A stretch of 64,000 nt of DNA from Rhizobium sp. AAP43 (GCF_001296045.1 NZ_LJHS01000045.1:62001-126000); one strand, 5' to 3'; positions 20,293 to 31,066 are shown, counted from the stretch's first letter. Notes: generated by a model from the sequence alone, not told the origin. Numbers and translations are program-made.

Positions 20293-21498
20293 TTAGTTCA
20301 CCCCGATGTAGGGGTTTTCCTGCGTCTTTTCAAACACCAAAATATCTTTGGGCTCAACCGCAATCGTGACCTCGCGGATACCCGGCGACAAGATGTCCGC
20401 CCGGATGCGCGCACGAACCGGCCGTTCGGTCCCAGGAACGGCAAGATCCAAGAGCTCAACCACACCGACGAACCGGCGCGAGATGATCCGGGCCGGTATC
20501 GCGCCGCCACTCTCGCGCACGGAGACATCCGACAGGCGCACGGCGACATCGACTTGCGTGCCGTCGGCGAGCGCGCCACCGGCTGCGGACCCCAGCGGTG
20601 TCTCGACCCGACCGCCAGAGACGCGGGCTGAAAATTCGTTGATCTCGGAGAAGAAGGCGGCAGCAAAAATGTCCTTCGGTCGACGATAGAGATCGTCCGA
20701 GGTGCCGACCTGAACCAGGCGGCCGTCCTTCAGCAGCGCGATCCGGTCGGCCATGCGCATGGCTTCTTCCGCATCATGGGTCACGACAACAGCGGTCGCA
20801 CGGCTCTCGCGGAGAATGGCGAGGGTGTCGGCGCGCACCGTGTCCTTCAGGCGGGAATCGAGGCCAGAGAAGGGTTCGTCCATGAGAAGCACACTTGGAC
20901 GCGGAGCGAGCGCCCGCGCCAGCGCCACGCGCTGCTGCTCGCCACCGGACAGGGCGTGGGGGAACTTTTCGGCGCAGTGGGCCAAGCCCACACGGTCGAG
21001 CGCCACCAGCGCTTCGGCGCTCGCTGCCTTGCCGGCCATGGCTGTCAGACCGAAGCGGACATTGTCGAGCACGTTCAGATGCGGAAAGAGCGCGAAGTCC
21101 TGAAACATCAGACCGACGCCGCGCTTTTCCGGCGGCAGGAAACCGGAAGGTCCGGAGACTTCGCGATCGTTGATCACGACACGACCGGCGGCTTGCGCCT
21201 CGATGCCGGCAGCGATCCTGAGCAGCGTCGTTTTGCCGGAGCCCGACGGCCCAAGCAGACACAGAACCTCACCGGGCTCGGCCGTCAGCGACAGACCACG
21301 GATCGTTTCCTTACCCTGGTAGTGATGGTGAATGTCGTCGAAGGTGAGCCGTGCGGCAAAGGTCACGCCGGCCGTTCGCTGAGCATCCTTGTGCAAGGTG
21401 ATTGCCTGATCCATGCCGTCGTCGTTGCGGGCAGCCATCCCTTGTCGCTGCTCGGGCCACCGGCCCGCCAGGCGACCCGGGATCGCACCGGTTACCAT
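20293..21498 (-). CDS. ABC transporter ATP-binding protein, FbpC/PotA-like, without partner genes
   Basis: An approximately 401-residue ATPase. Walker A is [11 protein letters not shown], the signature is [15 protein letters not shown], Walker B is [12 protein letters not shown], and the switch is [11 protein letters not shown]-terminal TOBE-like regulatory region of about 130 residues follows, as in the ferric-iron/spermidine importers. No permease or binding protein lies nearby: it is wedged between scpB and tatA. The start is uncertain: 21498 (AGGG upstream), 21438 and 21414 are all in frame before the conserved region. A 21531 start would overlap the scpB end by 17 nt. Confidence 0.88.
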   Translation of the reverse strand: MVTGAIPGRLAGRWPEQRQGMAARNDDGMDQAITLHKDAQRTAGVTFAARLTFDDIHHHYQGKETIRGLSLTAEPGEVLCLLGPSGSGKTTLLRIAAGIEAQAAGRVVINDREVSGPSGFLPPEKRGVGLMFQDFALFPHLNVLDNVRFGLTAMAGKAASAEALVALDRVGLAHCAEKFPHALSGGEQQRVALARALAPRPSVLLMDEPFSGLDSRLKDTVRADTLAILRESRATAVVVTHDAEEAMRMADRIALLKDGRLVQVGTSDDLYRRPKDIFAAAFFSEINEFSARVSGGRVETPLGSAAGGALADGTQVDVAVRLSDVSVRESGGAIPARIISRRFVGVVELLDLAVPGTERPVRARIRADILSPGIREVTIAVEPKDILVFEKTQENPYIGVN

Positions 21499-21514
21499 TT
21501 TAAAAAAGCTGACC

Positions 21515-22267
21515 CTATTCCTCTGCTTCACCGCCCGGTGTCAAGAGGCCGAGTTCCTCGAGGTCAAGCTGGGAGATCGGATCTTCGTCGTCTCCCAACT
21601 CGTCTTCGCCTTGTGGCATAGGAATATTGAAATTTGCCGGGATGCGGCCAGAGAGGAGCCCTGCCCCCTTCAACTCTTCGAGACCGGGCAAGTCACGCAG
21701 CTCCTCCAGACCAAAATGATCGAGAAAATCCCGCGTCGTGCCAAGCGTGACCGGTCGGCCCGGCGTGCGGCGGCGACCGCGGAAGCGCACCCAGCCGGCT
21801 TCCATCAGAACATCGAGCGTGCCTTTCGAGGTGGTGACACCACGAACATCCTCGATCTCGGCACGCGTCACCGGCTGGTGATAGGCGATGATGGCGAGGA
21901 CCTCGAGCGCAGCACGCGACAATTTCTTGATATCGGTCTCGTCGCTGCGGATCACGAAGGACAGATCTGCTGCGGTCCGGAAGGCCCAACTGTCCTCGAT
22001 CTGAACGAGGTTGACGCCACGGCGGGCATAATCGTCTTTCAGACGCAGAAGCACGGTTCGCGCATCGATGCCACGCGGGAGGCGCTCCTCGATAAACCGC
22101 GTTGATACCGGCTGGGCAGAGGCAAAGACCAAGGCCTCGGCGATACGCAAGGCCTCTTCCTCGACCCGGGGATCAACAGGGCGGGTCGACGGATCCTCGG
22201 CGTCAACCACGGGCTCTTCGTCGTCGTTTTCGTCAGGCCTTGTATCGTCTTCGGCCATCGGCATCAC
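21515..22267 (-). CDS. scpB: Segregation and condensation protein ScpB
   Basis: A 250-residue protein of two winged-helix domains that joins ScpA and SMC in chromosome condensation. Motifs include EALVFASAQPVS, the LEVLAIIAYHQPVTRAEIEDVRG core (about 106-128) and GRPVTLGTTRDFLDHFGL. The N-terminus (about 1-35) and C-terminus are acidic extensions. The start overlaps the scpA stop by 4 nt. Confidence 0.95.
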   Translation of the reverse strand: MMPMAEDDTRPDENDDEEPVVDAEDPSTRPVDPRVEEEALRIAEALVFASAQPVSTRFIEERLPRGIDARTVLLRLKDDYARRGVNLVQIEDSWAFRTAADLSFVIRSDETDIKKLSRAALEVLAIIAYHQPVTRAEIEDVRGVTTSKGTLDVLMEAGWVRFRGRRRTPGRPVTLGTTRDFLDHFGLEELRDLPGLEELKGAGLLSGRIPANFNIPMPQGEDELGDDEDPISQLDLEELGLLTPGGEAEE

Positions 22268-23133
22268 TCGACGGAGCGGAGGGCTTCCGCCTTCGGCCCG
22301 CTGCGCATGTATATCGGCTCGAAGGCACCGTCCTGACGGATCTCCAGACGCCCCTCGCGCACCAGTTCCAGCGAGGCTGCAAAAGCGCTGGCGATGGCGG
22401 TGACGCGCTCCTCCTCGCTCGGCAGATAGCGCAGAAGATAGTGTTCGAGCGTGTTCCAGTCGCCGATCTCCCCGATCATCCTGGTCAGGATGCCGCGGGC
22501 ATCGGCGAGCGACCAGACCCGCCGGCGTTCGATCGTCACCTGCATCACGGCCTGTCGCTGACGAAGCGAAGCATAGGCGGTGAGCAGGTCGTAAAGCGAG
22601 GCTTCGTAGGCGCTTTCCGAGCGCACCGGCACATGTTCGGGCGCGCCGCGGGCAAAAATATCGCGGCCAAGGCGGTTGCGGTTGATCAACCGGGTCGCCG
22701 CCTCACGGATCGCTTCCAGTCGGCGCAGGCGGAAGGCAAGGGTGGCGGCCAGTTCTTCGCCCGAGGGGCCGTCGTCCTTGGGTGCCTGAGGGATCAGCAG
22801 ACGCGATTTGAGATAGGCAAGCCAGGCCGCCATGACCAAATAGTCAGCGGCAAGCTCGATCCGGATCCGCCGCGCACTTTCGATGAATTCGAGATATTGC
22901 TCGACCAGCGCCAGCACGGACATCCGGGACAGATCGACCTTCTGGTTGCGCGCCAGATACAGAAGCAGGTCGAGCGGCCCCTCAAAGCCGGCCACATCAA
23001 TCAGAAGGGCCGGATCGCTCGCGGCTCGGTCATTCGACGCATCCTGCCAAAGGCTATCCATCGGCGTCGGCGTGACCGCCTCGGCATTGCTCGGCCTGTT
23101 GACAATCGTCGGAAGGACCGGGCCGCGTGCCAT
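22264..23133 (-). CDS. scpA: Segregation and condensation protein ScpA
   Basis: A 289-residue kleisin. The SMC-binding region FEGPLDLLLYLARNQKVDLS (about 49-68) and AADYLVMAAWLAYLKSRLLI are diagnostic. It bridges the SMC heads with ScpB. The start codon overlaps the nagZ stop (TGATG), so nagZ-scpA-scpB is one transcription unit, an arrangement common in alphaproteobacteria. Confidence 0.95.
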   Translation of the reverse strand: MARGPVLPTIVNRPSNAEAVTPTPMDSLWQDASNDRAASDPALLIDVAGFEGPLDLLLYLARNQKVDLSRMSVLALVEQYLEFIESARRIRIELAADYLVMAAWLAYLKSRLLIPQAPKDDGPSGEELAATLAFRLRRLEAIREAATRLINRNRLGRDIFARGAPEHVPVRSESAYEASLYDLLTAYASLRQRQAVMQVTIERRRVWSLADARGILTRMIGEIGDWNTLEHYLLRYLPSEEERVTAIASAFAASLELVREGRLEIRQDGAFEPIYMRSGPKAEALRSVE

Positions 23134-24161
23134 CAGGAGGCCGCCATCAATGACTGGAACTCATGCCGCAGAGCCGCTTCATCGGCATCGTCAGGCGTCG
23201 CAAAGGCTTGCTCGACGGCATCCGCACGGCTGCGCCCCTTGCCCGACAGTTCGGAAACAGCGGCGGCGACCGCCTTCATCTCGTCCATGTGACCATGGCA
23301 ATGGAGCACGACATCCAGCACCGGCGCAATGCGTTGCGCGCGTTCGCCGATCGTGCCCTTCAAGGCATTCATTGAAATATCGTCCGACATCAACAGCCCC
23401 TCGAAGCCGATCGCCGTGCGAATGATCTCCTCGGTCACGATGCGCGAGGTCGACGCCGGGTGATCAGGGTCGATGTCAGTATAGACGACATGGCAGCTCA
23501 TGCCCATGAGCTCGCTCGACAAGGCGCGGAAAGGCACAAAATCATGCGCCTCCAGCTCAGAGCGCGGGACGGTGACCACCGGCAAATCGTGATGGCTGTC
23601 GGCCATGCCGCGACCATGGCCCGGAATGTGCTTCATTACGGGCAGCACACCACCCGCCTTCAGGCCATCTGCGGCCGCCCGACCGATCGCCGCCACCACA
23701 TGCGGATCGTTGGAATAGGCGCGGTCGCCGATGACATTGCTGGCACCGGCAATCGGCACGTCGAGCACGGGCAGGCAATCGACGTTGATGCCAAGGCGGT
23801 AGAGGTCGAAGGCATGCAGGCGCGACAGGAGCCAGGCGGCACGCAGCCCCTTCTCGCGGTCTGCCGCATAGAGAGCGCCAATTTGAGCGCCCGAGGGATA
23901 ACGCGGCGCGATCGGCTCGCGGATGCGCTGGACGCGCCCCCCTTCCTGGTCGATGAGCACCGGAACATGGGCGCCGCCGCCGACGGTGTCGCGCATCTCC
24001 GCCACAAGATCCTTCACCTGCTCCGCCTCGCAGATATTGCGGCCGAAAAGGATGAAGCCCCAAGGCTGTTCATCGCGATAAAATGCCTTTTCGTCAGCTG
24101 ACAAGCGCTGGCCGAGGCAACCGAGGATCATGGCTTTGGCGGGACGATGCGATGCGGTCAT
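23133..24161 (-). CDS. nagZ: Beta-N-acetylhexosaminidase
   Basis: A 342-residue family 3 glycoside hydrolase that removes GlcNAc from GlcNAc-anhydroMurNAc peptides during peptidoglycan recycling in the cytoplasm. It has LIDQEGGRVQRIREP (about 88-102), VMKHIPGHGRGMADSHHDLP (the His/Asp catalytic loop) and LLMSDDISMNAL (nucleophile Asp). Functionally paired with anmK at 3386-4519. Coupled to scpA. Confidence 0.94.
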   Translation of the reverse strand: MTASHRPAKAMILGCLGQRLSADEKAFYRDEQPWGFILFGRNICEAEQVKDLVAEMRDTVGGGAHVPVLIDQEGGRVQRIREPIAPRYPSGAQIGALYAADREKGLRAAWLLSRLHAFDLYRLGINVDCLPVLDVPIAGASNVIGDRAYSNDPHVVAAIGRAAADGLKAGGVLPVMKHIPGHGRGMADSHHDLPVVTVPRSELEAHDFVPFRALSSELMGMSCHVVYTDIDPDHPASTSRIVTEEIIRTAIGFEGLLMSDDISMNALKGTIGERAQRIAPVLDVVLHCHGHMDEMKAVAAAVSELSGKGRSRADAVEQAFATPDDADEAALRHEFQSLMAAS

Positions 24162-24243
24162 GGAGAAACCTTAAGGGGCTGACGAAGAAAGCCGAAGCGG
24201 CACGAAGCACGCGGGCCGAATCATACACAGAAAAGATGTGGAT

Positions 24244-24274
24244 AAAGAAAGAGGCGGGACATGATGCCCGCCTC
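24244..24274 (-). terminator. Terminator of the SPOR-domain gene
   Basis: Stem GAGGCGGG / CCCGCCTC with an 8-nt loop; on the minus strand it is followed by TTTCTTT, 28 nt after the stop. Confidence 0.75.
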
Positions 24275-24301
24275 CCGAATGCCTGTAACTGGCGTTTGCA
24301 A

Positions 24302-27300
24302 TCACCGCGACACGAGGCAGGAGCCACCGGCCGAACGATATTGCTCGCAGAGCGCCACGGCTGCATCACGCGACGAAGCGAGAATACGGACGCGGTAGTA
24401 GGTGCCCTTGCCCGGAATGGCCGCCTCGCGGATCTCATGCGGCTTGCCGCCGAGGATATTGCCGAAACGCGACGTCAGATTGCGGTAGCTGCGCTCCGCA
24501 TCAGCCTGGCTGGGCAGAGATGCGATCTGGATGCCATAGCTGCCGGCAGCACCGGTCTCAGCCGGCGAGGCTGAGACAGCCGCCGTCTGCGTTGGCACCG
24601 TATCCTGTGCGGTCACGGGCTGAGCCGGACGCAGATTGCCTTGATCCGTGACCGTCCCGACGATGTTGACCGGCTGTTCGGCCGGGCGGCTCGTTGGAAT
24701 GGCGGAGGAAGCCGTCGGCGTCGCGGCGGCCGTTTCCGTCTGCGCCTGGGCTTGGGCTTGGGCCTGAGCTTCCGTCGCTGCGGCCAGTTGTGCTGCAGCA
24801 CTCGCCGCCGGAGACGCCTGTGCCGTTTCCGAGGGTGCCGGTGTCTCAGCTGTCGGCGTCACCGAACGGGCTGCGACCGTGTTGATGTCATTGCCGGTGT
24901 TTTCGTTCGCAACCGACGGCGCGGCAAGAACGCCGGTCTTCGTGGCGGCCTGGAGCGGCGACGCCTCAGGCTCTGCTGGGACTTCCTGCGCCACCAGCGT
25001 TCCATCCGGTCGGACGATCATCGTGCGCACCCGGCGCGGGGTGATCGTTGCCGGATCTTCGGCCGCCGCCGTCTGGGCCTGCTGGCCTTCCGGGAGCAGG
25101 CGCGGATCTTCCGTCTCGCCAACCGGCGTGCCAAGGAAATCGTTCTCGCCTTCCATCGGCAAGTTTTCCGGGATCAACGTGCGCTGAACCACGTCCATCG
25201 GCTGTTCTTCAGAGGAGATCAGGTTTGGCTGCGTCGGATCATCACTGCCATTACCGGCAACGCGATCATAAACCGCCTTGTCCTGATTGGGCACGGTCTT
25301 GCCGCCCGGATCTTCCGGGACGATCTTCGTCGGCGTCTTGTCGGCGGCAATCACCACCGGTTCGCCACCGCCCAGTGAGCCCACCGCCCCGCTTCCAAGC
25401 CAGGCATAGATCCCACCAGCGCCCGCCAGCAGCAATACTGCGGCCGTGCCGGCCATCAGGTAGGGCTTGATCTTGCGATAGCTGCCCTGCCCGTGTCCGG
25501 CGATCTGGATATGGCCGCGATTGGGCCGCTCAACCGGCGTCGCCGGCGTCATGGCGGTGCGGAAATCCTCTTCCAGTGCCTTTTCGAAAGCTTCGAACTC
25601 ATCCAGCGGACCGGCCGTGCGTCCAGCATCGGCGGCCTGAACGGGTGATGTTACACCCAGGGCGACAGGCTGTTGCGGCGGCGCTGCGACCGGCTCATCG
25701 AGGAGGGTTGCAAGTTCAGCATCGAGATCAAGGTCGAAATCACTGGTAGCAGCGACCTGAGGCTGGCTTTCGGCAACAGGCACCTCCGGCACATCCATGG
25801 GCGCGATCGTCTCGAGCATATCGTCCTGCTCGGCGATCTCAGCCGGATCGAAGCCGATGTCCTGCTCAAGGTTCAGGCCTCTTGGCGAGACCGAGACAGA
25901 TGCCACCGGGGCGAAAGACGCCTGCACCGGCTGCGGAACAGTCGGCTGAACCGGCTGGACACGCATGGCCGTGAAGTCAGGGTCCAAGCGTGCAGATGCC
26001 TGCATGGTGGCCGTCGCCAGCGTCGGCGCGATAGAGGAGGTTCGTGTATCCGACGGGTGAACCGTGCGCGGGGCTTCGAGCGCAGGGGCCGACAGGATCT
26101 GCGGTGCCGCCAGCATTGGCTGCACGGGCCGAGCGGCGACCGGCTCAATGTCGGAAAGGTCAATATCCAGTTCGTCAAGCTGGAGCTCGAACTCCTGATC
26201 GACGAAGGGATCAACATCCAGCGAAGCAAAGGTGGCCGACGGTGCCGCCACCAAAGGCTCAGCCCTCGACGGTGCGATCGTTGCCACAGGTCGCTGATCG
26301 AACTCTTCGGCTTCTGCCAGTTGCTGAGCGAAGTCGAAAGAGAAGACCGGGTCGTTTTCGACCGGGATCTCGTTGCGGCTCGGAGCAGCGAGCGCCATGG
26401 GCGGCTCGATGGAAGCCTGGACTGGTCGCTCCGGGGCAATCCTCGGCACGGGCTCGACGGGACCTGCCGCGACCTGCGACCAGTCGAAGGCAAGCGGATC
26501 GACCTTGACGTCGACCTGCGACACCACCGGCTGCACAAGCGGAGCATCTACGGAGAGGGGCAAAGCGGACGATGGTGCAGCCGGGGGCTGGGCCGCAGGT
26601 GGCGTCGCCAAAGGGGGTTCCACACGCCGGGCGGCCACCTGGAAATTGGCCAAGGGCAAGCGCAGCCTTGGTGGCTCTGCCTGCGGTGCAGCAACAGGGG
26701 CAAAGGGTTCCGACACCGCCATTTCAAGCTCATCAGCAAGATCGATGGGCTGAGATGGCTCATTGGCTGGCGAAACAGCATAGCTGGAAGGCTCGAAGTC
26801 AGCATCAAATCCATAGGGATCCGAGTGACCATAGTCTGGTGCAGCCGCGCTAAAATCGCTCCGCTGAGAAGCATGCGCGACAGGTGCCAGCTCGGCATGC
26901 GAGCGGTAATGCGTCGGCTGCGCCTCGACCTGCGGCGCGTCATAGGCATCACGGCGGACAGAATAGGAGGCATCTGGCGCAGCATAGCCCGTCGGCTCGA
27001 CATCGAAAGCGGGCGCTGCCACCATCTGATGCGGCTCGGGAGCAAAGTATGCTTCAGCGGGTGCGGCATCAAAAAGGGGCTCAGGCGCTGCCTGGGCCTC
27101 GGATGCAAACCGGGGCTCCTCGCGCCGCACGTCGGCCTGCCACGCCGGCGCATCCGCATGACGGACTACCGGTTCAGACGCAGCGACGAATGTATCTTCG
27201 CTGTAAGAACGAGCAACAGGTTCGACGTAGCCGTCGAACTCGCCCATCAACTCGTCTTCCAGGTTGAACTCGGCACTGCCTGACGCAACATCCAATGAAG

Positions 27301-27430
27301 GCTCGCGCGGCGGCTCGCGTCGCTGAGGCTGATCGAAACCGACGATCCGGGCAAGCTCCGCCAACGGGTCGTCGTCGGCGAAGCCGTCGCCCTGCGAGCC
27401 CATGCTGTTTGCAGCCTGCTTGTGTACCAT
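24302..27430 (-). CDS. Large SPOR-domain membrane protein
   Basis: A 1042-residue protein. The N-terminus is acidic and holds DDPLAELARIVGF, a conserved opening of rhizobial SPOR proteins. Residues from about 50 to 640 are low-complexity Pro/Ala/Glu/Val-rich cytoplasmic sequence; one membrane helix follows (MAGTAAVLLLAGAGGIYAWL, about 655-680), then a periplasmic Gln/Ala-rich linker and a C-terminal SPOR domain (about 960-1042, SYGIQIASLPSQADAERSY). SPOR domains bind denuded glycan strands at division sites, so an envelope or division role is likely. It lies between argS and nagZ. A second start at 27403 is possible. Confidence 0.9.
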   Translation of the reverse strand: MVHKQAANSMGSQGDGFADDDPLAELARIVGFDQPQRREPPREPSLDVASGSAEFNLEDELMGEFDGYVEPVARSYSEDTFVAASEPVVRHADAPAWQADVRREEPRFASEAQAAPEPLFDAAPAEAYFAPEPHQMVAAPAFDVEPTGYAAPDASYSVRRDAYDAPQVEAQPTHYRSHAELAPVAHASQRSDFSAAAPDYGHSDPYGFDADFEPSSYAVSPANEPSQPIDLADELEMAVSEPFAPVAAPQAEPPRLRLPLANFQVAARRVEPPLATPPAAQPPAAPSSALPLSVDAPLVQPVVSQVDVKVDPLAFDWSQVAAGPVEPVPRIAPERPVQASIEPPMALAAPSRNEIPVENDPVFSFDFAQQLAEAEEFDQRPVATIAPSRAEPLVAAPSATFASLDVDPFVDQEFELQLDELDIDLSDIEPVAARPVQPMLAAPQILSAPALEAPRTVHPSDTRTSSIAPTLATATMQASARLDPDFTAMRVQPVQPTVPQPVQASFAPVASVSVSPRGLNLEQDIGFDPAEIAEQDDMLETIAPMDVPEVPVAESQPQVAATSDFDLDLDAELATLLDEPVAAPPQQPVALGVTSPVQAADAGRTAGPLDEFEAFEKALEEDFRTAMTPATPVERPNRGHIQIAGHGQGSYRKIKPYLMAGTAAVLLLAGAGGIYAWLGSGAVGSLGGGEPVVIAADKTPTKIVPEDPGGKTVPNQDKAVYDRVAGNGSDDPTQPNLISSEEQPMDVVQRTLIPENLPMEGENDFLGTPVGETEDPRLLPEGQQAQTAAAEDPATITPRRVRTMIVRPDGTLVAQEVPAEPEASPLQAATKTGVLAAPSVANENTGNDINTVAARSVTPTAETPAPSETAQASPAASAAAQLAAATEAQAQAQAQAQTETAAATPTASSAIPTSRPAEQPVNIVGTVTDQGNLRPAQPVTAQDTVPTQTAAVSASPAETGAAGSYGIQIASLPSQADAERSYRNLTSRFGNILGGKPHEIREAAIPGKGTYYRVRILASSRDAAVALCEQYRSAGGSCLVSR

Positions 27431-27495
27431 TACCTATTCCACTTACTCACGCGACATGACGCTTGCCAGTGCAATGTGGGGAATTGGTGACAAGA

Positions 27496-29256
27496 CTATC
27501 GCATCTCGAGAGGAGCGTCAGTGCCGGTGATCGTAAGTCCAGACTTCAACACCGAAGCGACAGCATGCACCAGCCCAAGCCTGGCGATGGTCAATTCTCT
27601 ATCTTTATCGTTAACAAAACGTAATTCCGGCGAATCCTTGCCCTTATTCCAATGACCATGCAACGAACTTGCGAGATCATGCAAATAAAATGCGAGGCGA
27701 TGTGGCTCCTGTGACTGCGCTGCAGCCTCGACTATCCTTGGATATTCGGCGAGCTTGGCGACGAGTTGCAACTCAGCCGGGTCCGCGATGCGGCCGATGA
27801 CGGCGTCGGCAAGATCGAGACCGGCAAAATCGAGGTCCGGGAAGGCTTCGCCCGCCTGACGGATGACCGACATGCAGCGCGCATGGGCATACTGAACGTA
27901 GAAGACCGGATTGTCCTTCGACTGTTCCGTGACCTTGGCAAAGTCGAAATCAAGCGGCTCGGAGCTCTTCCGGTAGAGCATCATGAAGCGCACCGAATCC
28001 CGTCCCACTTCTTCCACGACCTCGCGCAGCGTGACGAAGTCGCCGGAACGCTTCGACATCTTCACCGGTTCGCCATCGCGGTAAAGCTTGACCAGCTGGC
28101 AGAGCAGCACGGTGAGCTTCGACTTGCCTTCCGACACAGCGCGGTTCACCGCCTCCAGCCGCTTCACATAACCGCCATGGTCCGCGCCGAGCACATAGAT
28201 CATCTCGCTGAAACCGCGATCGAACTTGTCCTTGAAGTAGGCAACGTCGGCAGCAAAATACGTATACGAGCCGTCCGACTTCATCAGCGGGCGGTCGATG
28301 TCATCACCGACTTCGGTCGAGCGGAACAGCGTCTGCTCACGATCTTCCCAGTCCTCCGGCAGCTGCCCCTTCGGCGGCGGCAGGGTCCCACGATAGACAT
28401 GGCCCTTGAAGGTCAGGTCGTTGATTGCCGTGCGGATCTTGGCGGCATTGTTGGCATGCAGCGTGCGTTCCGAGAAGAACACGTCATGATGCACGTTCAA
28501 GGTGGCAAGATCGTCGCGGATCATCGCCATCATCGCCGCGATGGCCCGCTCCTTGACGATTGCGAGCATCTCGTCTTCCGGCATGCTGTGCAGCTTCACG
28601 CCATACTCTTCGGCAAGCGCCTGTCCGACGGGCACCAGATAGTCGCCCGGATAGAGGCCGGCCGGGATTTCGCCGATGGTCTCGCCGAGCGCCTCGCGGT
28701 AACGCAGGAAGACCGAGCGCGCCAGCACATCGATCTGCGAGCCGGCGTCGTTGGTATAATATTCCTTGGTTACGTCATAACCGGCAAAAGCGAGCAGGTT
28801 GGCAAGTGTGTCGCCAACGACGGCGCCACGGCAATGACCGACATGCATCGGGCCGGTCGGGTTGGCCGATACATATTCGACATTGACCTTGCGCCCGTTT
28901 CCGACCGACGAGCGGCCGTAATCGGTGCCTTCCCGGATGACGGTCGCCAGCAAACGCTGCCAGTAATCGACTGAGAGTCGGATGTTGATGAAACCCGGGC
29001 CAGCAACGCCGACCTCGGCCACATCGGGATCCCGCTTCAGCTGTTCACCGATGAGATCGGCCAGGGCGCGCGGGTTCATGCCCATGCCCTTGGCGAGAAC
29101 CATGGCCGCATTGGTCGCAGCATCACCATGGCTCGCATCACGCGGCGGCTCGACGACGATACGGCTGAAATCAAGGCTGTCGCGCTTCTCGCGCACGGCG
29201 TCGATCTCATCGAGCGCTGCTTTGATCCGGATTTCGAAATCGGCGAAAAGGTTCAT
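27496..29256 (-). CDS. argS: Arginyl-tRNA synthetase
   Basis: A 586-residue class I synthetase. It has the N-terminal Add-1 domain, [16 protein letters not shown] (HIGH motif as HVGH), [25 protein letters not shown] (KMSKS type) and a C-terminal DALR anticodon-binding domain. The start at 29256 ([15 protein letters not shown]) is the conserved one; sequence in frame upstream to 29367 overlaps no motif. Head of the argS-SPOR-nagZ-scpAB run. Confidence 0.95.
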   Translation of the reverse strand: MNLFADFEIRIKAALDEIDAVREKRDSLDFSRIVVEPPRDASHGDAATNAAMVLAKGMGMNPRALADLIGEQLKRDPDVAEVGVAGPGFINIRLSVDYWQRLLATVIREGTDYGRSSVGNGRKVNVEYVSANPTGPMHVGHCRGAVVGDTLANLLAFAGYDVTKEYYTNDAGSQIDVLARSVFLRYREALGETIGEIPAGLYPGDYLVPVGQALAEEYGVKLHSMPEDEMLAIVKERAIAAMMAMIRDDLATLNVHHDVFFSERTLHANNAAKIRTAINDLTFKGHVYRGTLPPPKGQLPEDWEDREQTLFRSTEVGDDIDRPLMKSDGSYTYFAADVAYFKDKFDRGFSEMIYVLGADHGGYVKRLEAVNRAVSEGKSKLTVLLCQLVKLYRDGEPVKMSKRSGDFVTLREVVEEVGRDSVRFMMLYRKSSEPLDFDFAKVTEQSKDNPVFYVQYAHARCMSVIRQAGEAFPDLDFAGLDLADAVIGRIADPAELQLVAKLAEYPRIVEAAAQSQEPHRLAFYLHDLASSLHGHWNKGKDSPELRFVNDKDRELTIARLGLVHAVASVLKSGLTITGTDAPLEMR

Positions 29257-29314
29257 GTCGTGCCCCTGCGCGCAGGTGTCGAGCACCTGCGTTTCTTCAG
29301 AATTTGTCGGCTGA

Positions 29315-30532
29315 CTATCGCAAATCGGGAGTCCGGTCAAACAGCTCCCGGTGCGTGCGCTCCGCATAGGTGTCGGTCATGCCGGCAAGGTAATCTCCGA
29401 CATGGCGCGCCTTCTGGCCGTCGTTCAGGCCGGAAATATGGTTGACCCAGAAGTGGCTCTTCATCAGCTTTGGATCGGCCATGTAGGCATTGAACAGATC
29501 CGTGACGATCTGGGCTGCGGCCGCCCGGATGCGCATGATGTCGGGATGCCGGTAGATGCGGCTGAACAGGAGTTTCTTGATCTGCCTGTCCGTCTCGGCC
29601 ATCGTGTCGGAAAAGGTCGCAATCGTCATCGGGGCCGCCCGGATATCCTTTGCGCTTTGCGGATCCACCAGCTTCAGCCGCTCCTGTGCCACGCCGATCA
29701 CATCCTCGACCATCCGGGTAATCTGCCGGCGCATGATCTCATGGGTGAAGCGATCCGGGTCGAGATGCGGATAGCGGTCGCGCACCTCCTTCATCAGCCC
29801 GGCAAGGAAGGGCACGTCCTCCAGCATATCGAAGGTGAGATAGCCGGAGCGCAGACCGTCGTCGATGTCATGGGTGTTGTAGGCGATGTCATCGGCGATG
29901 GCCGCGACCTGGGCTTCAAGACCGGCAAAGCTCGAAAGCTCCAGATCGTGGATCTCGCAATAGTCGAGGATCGGCTGCGGAACCGGGCCGCGCGTGCCCT
30001 GCCCGTCTTTGGTCAAGAGCGGACCATTGTGCTTCACCAGTCCTTCGAGCGCTTCCCAGGTAAGGTTCAATCCGTCGAAATCGGCATAGCGCCGCTCAAG
30101 CTTGGTGACGATCCGCAACGATTGGGCATTGTGGTCGAAGCCGCCAAAGGGCTCGAGCACTTCGTGCAAGGCGTCCTCGCCGGTGTGACCGAAGGGGGTA
30201 TGGCCGAAATCATGGACCAGTGCCACGCCTTCCGCCAGATCCTCGTCGAGCTTCAGGGCACGCGCCAGCGCACGGGCGATCTGCGCCACTTCGATCGTAT
30301 GGGTGAGCCGCGTGCGGTAGTGATCACCATCGGGACCGATGAACACCTGTGTCTTGTGTTTGAGCCGGCGAAAGGCCGTGGTGTGCACAATGCGGTCACG
30401 GTCGCGCTGGAAATCGGAGCGGGTCAGGCTGCCGCCCTCTGCAAAGAGGCGACCGCGAGAGGCCCACGGATTGGTGGCGTAGATCGCCCGTTCGCCACTG
30501 CCGAATCCAAGGGCTGATTTATCAATCGTCAT
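29315..30532 (-). CDS. dgt: Deoxyguanosinetriphosphate triphosphohydrolase-like protein
   Basis: A 405-residue HD-domain enzyme of the dGTPase-like family that cuts dNTPs to nucleoside and triphosphate. The HD metal site is [16 protein letters not shown] followed by [38 protein letters not shown] is the conserved N-terminal region. The start [11 protein letters not shown] at 30532 matches family members; 30553 has a better ribosome site and cannot be excluded. Divergent from the erpA-like gene, 58 nt upstream of argS. Confidence 0.92.
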   Translation of the reverse strand: MTIDKSALGFGSGERAIYATNPWASRGRLFAEGGSLTRSDFQRDRDRIVHTTAFRRLKHKTQVFIGPDGDHYRTRLTHTIEVAQIARALARALKLDEDLAEGVALVHDFGHTPFGHTGEDALHEVLEPFGGFDHNAQSLRIVTKLERRYADFDGLNLTWEALEGLVKHNGPLLTKDGQGTRGPVPQPILDYCEIHDLELSSFAGLEAQVAAIADDIAYNTHDIDDGLRSGYLTFDMLEDVPFLAGLMKEVRDRYPHLDPDRFTHEIMRRQITRMVEDVIGVAQERLKLVDPQSAKDIRAAPMTIATFSDTMAETDRQIKKLLFSRIYRHPDIMRIRAAAAQIVTDLFNAYMADPKLMKSHFWVNHISGLNDGQKARHVGDYLAGMTDTYAERTHRELFDRTPDLR

Positions 30533-30642
30533 GCGCGTGCGGTCGCTCCCCATTGACGCAACTTCCATGCCTTCATACCTATAGCGAACGAAGCCGCAAG
30601 GCGATGCGGGTCCCGAACCATCTTCGGCACCCATGACCTCGA

Positions 30643-30681
30643 CGAAAATCGCTGTATTCTATGACAAATCAATGATTTTCG
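30643..30681. promoter_or_regulatory. Inverted repeat between the dGTPase and ErpA-like genes
   Basis: A perfect 8-bp inverted repeat CGAAAATC (30643-30650) / GATTTTCG (30674-30681) lies in the 196-nt divergent spacer in an AT-rich stretch. It could be an operator for the Fe-S carrier gene; no regulator is identified. Confidence 0.3.
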
Positions 30682-30728
30682 CCGATAATGACAGTTTTCA
30701 CCGGACCTTGAATCCGGCAGGAGGCAGA

Positions 30729-31061
30729 ATGAGCACCGAAACCGTGACCCTTTCCGAAGCCGCAGCCAAGCGAATCGCAGCTGTCGTCGCCGCCGAGACA
30801 GACAAATCGAGCCTCCGGGTCTCGGTTGAAGGCGGCGGCTGTTCCGGCTTTTCCTACAAATTCGACCTGGACCGCGAACCGCAGTCGGACGACATCGTTA
30901 TTTCCCGCGACGGCGCCACCGTGCTGATCGACCCGATGTCGATCGTCTACATGGCAGGCTCCGAGATCGACTTTGTCGACAACCTTCTCGGCCAATCGTT
31001 CCAGATAAAGAATCCCAATGCGGTGGCGAGCTGCGGCTGCGGCACCAGCTTCTCCGTGTGA
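30729..31061 (+). CDS. erpA: Iron-sulfur cluster insertion protein (ErpA/IscA-like, A-type carrier)
   Basis: A 110-residue A-type carrier that passes Fe-S clusters to apo-enzymes. The three conserved cysteines are in GGGCSGFSY (first) and SCGCGTSF (last two). The start at 30729 gives the normal length, with GGAGG upstream; the frame back to 30633 adds unrelated sequence. xthA begins 5 nt after the stop, so both are probably co-transcribed. The name erpA versus iscA/sufA is by resemblance only. Confidence 0.92.
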   Translation: MSTETVTLSEAAAKRIAAVVAAETDKSSLRVSVEGGGCSGFSYKFDLDREPQSDDIVISRDGATVLIDPMSIVYMAGSEIDFVDNLLGQSFQIKNPNAVASCGCGTSFSV

Positions 31062-31066
31062 GTGTC

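Noticed and set aside
25673..27283. 536-codon plus-strand frame across the SPOR-domain gene
   Set aside because: Arg/His/Cys-rich shadow of a low-complexity gene.
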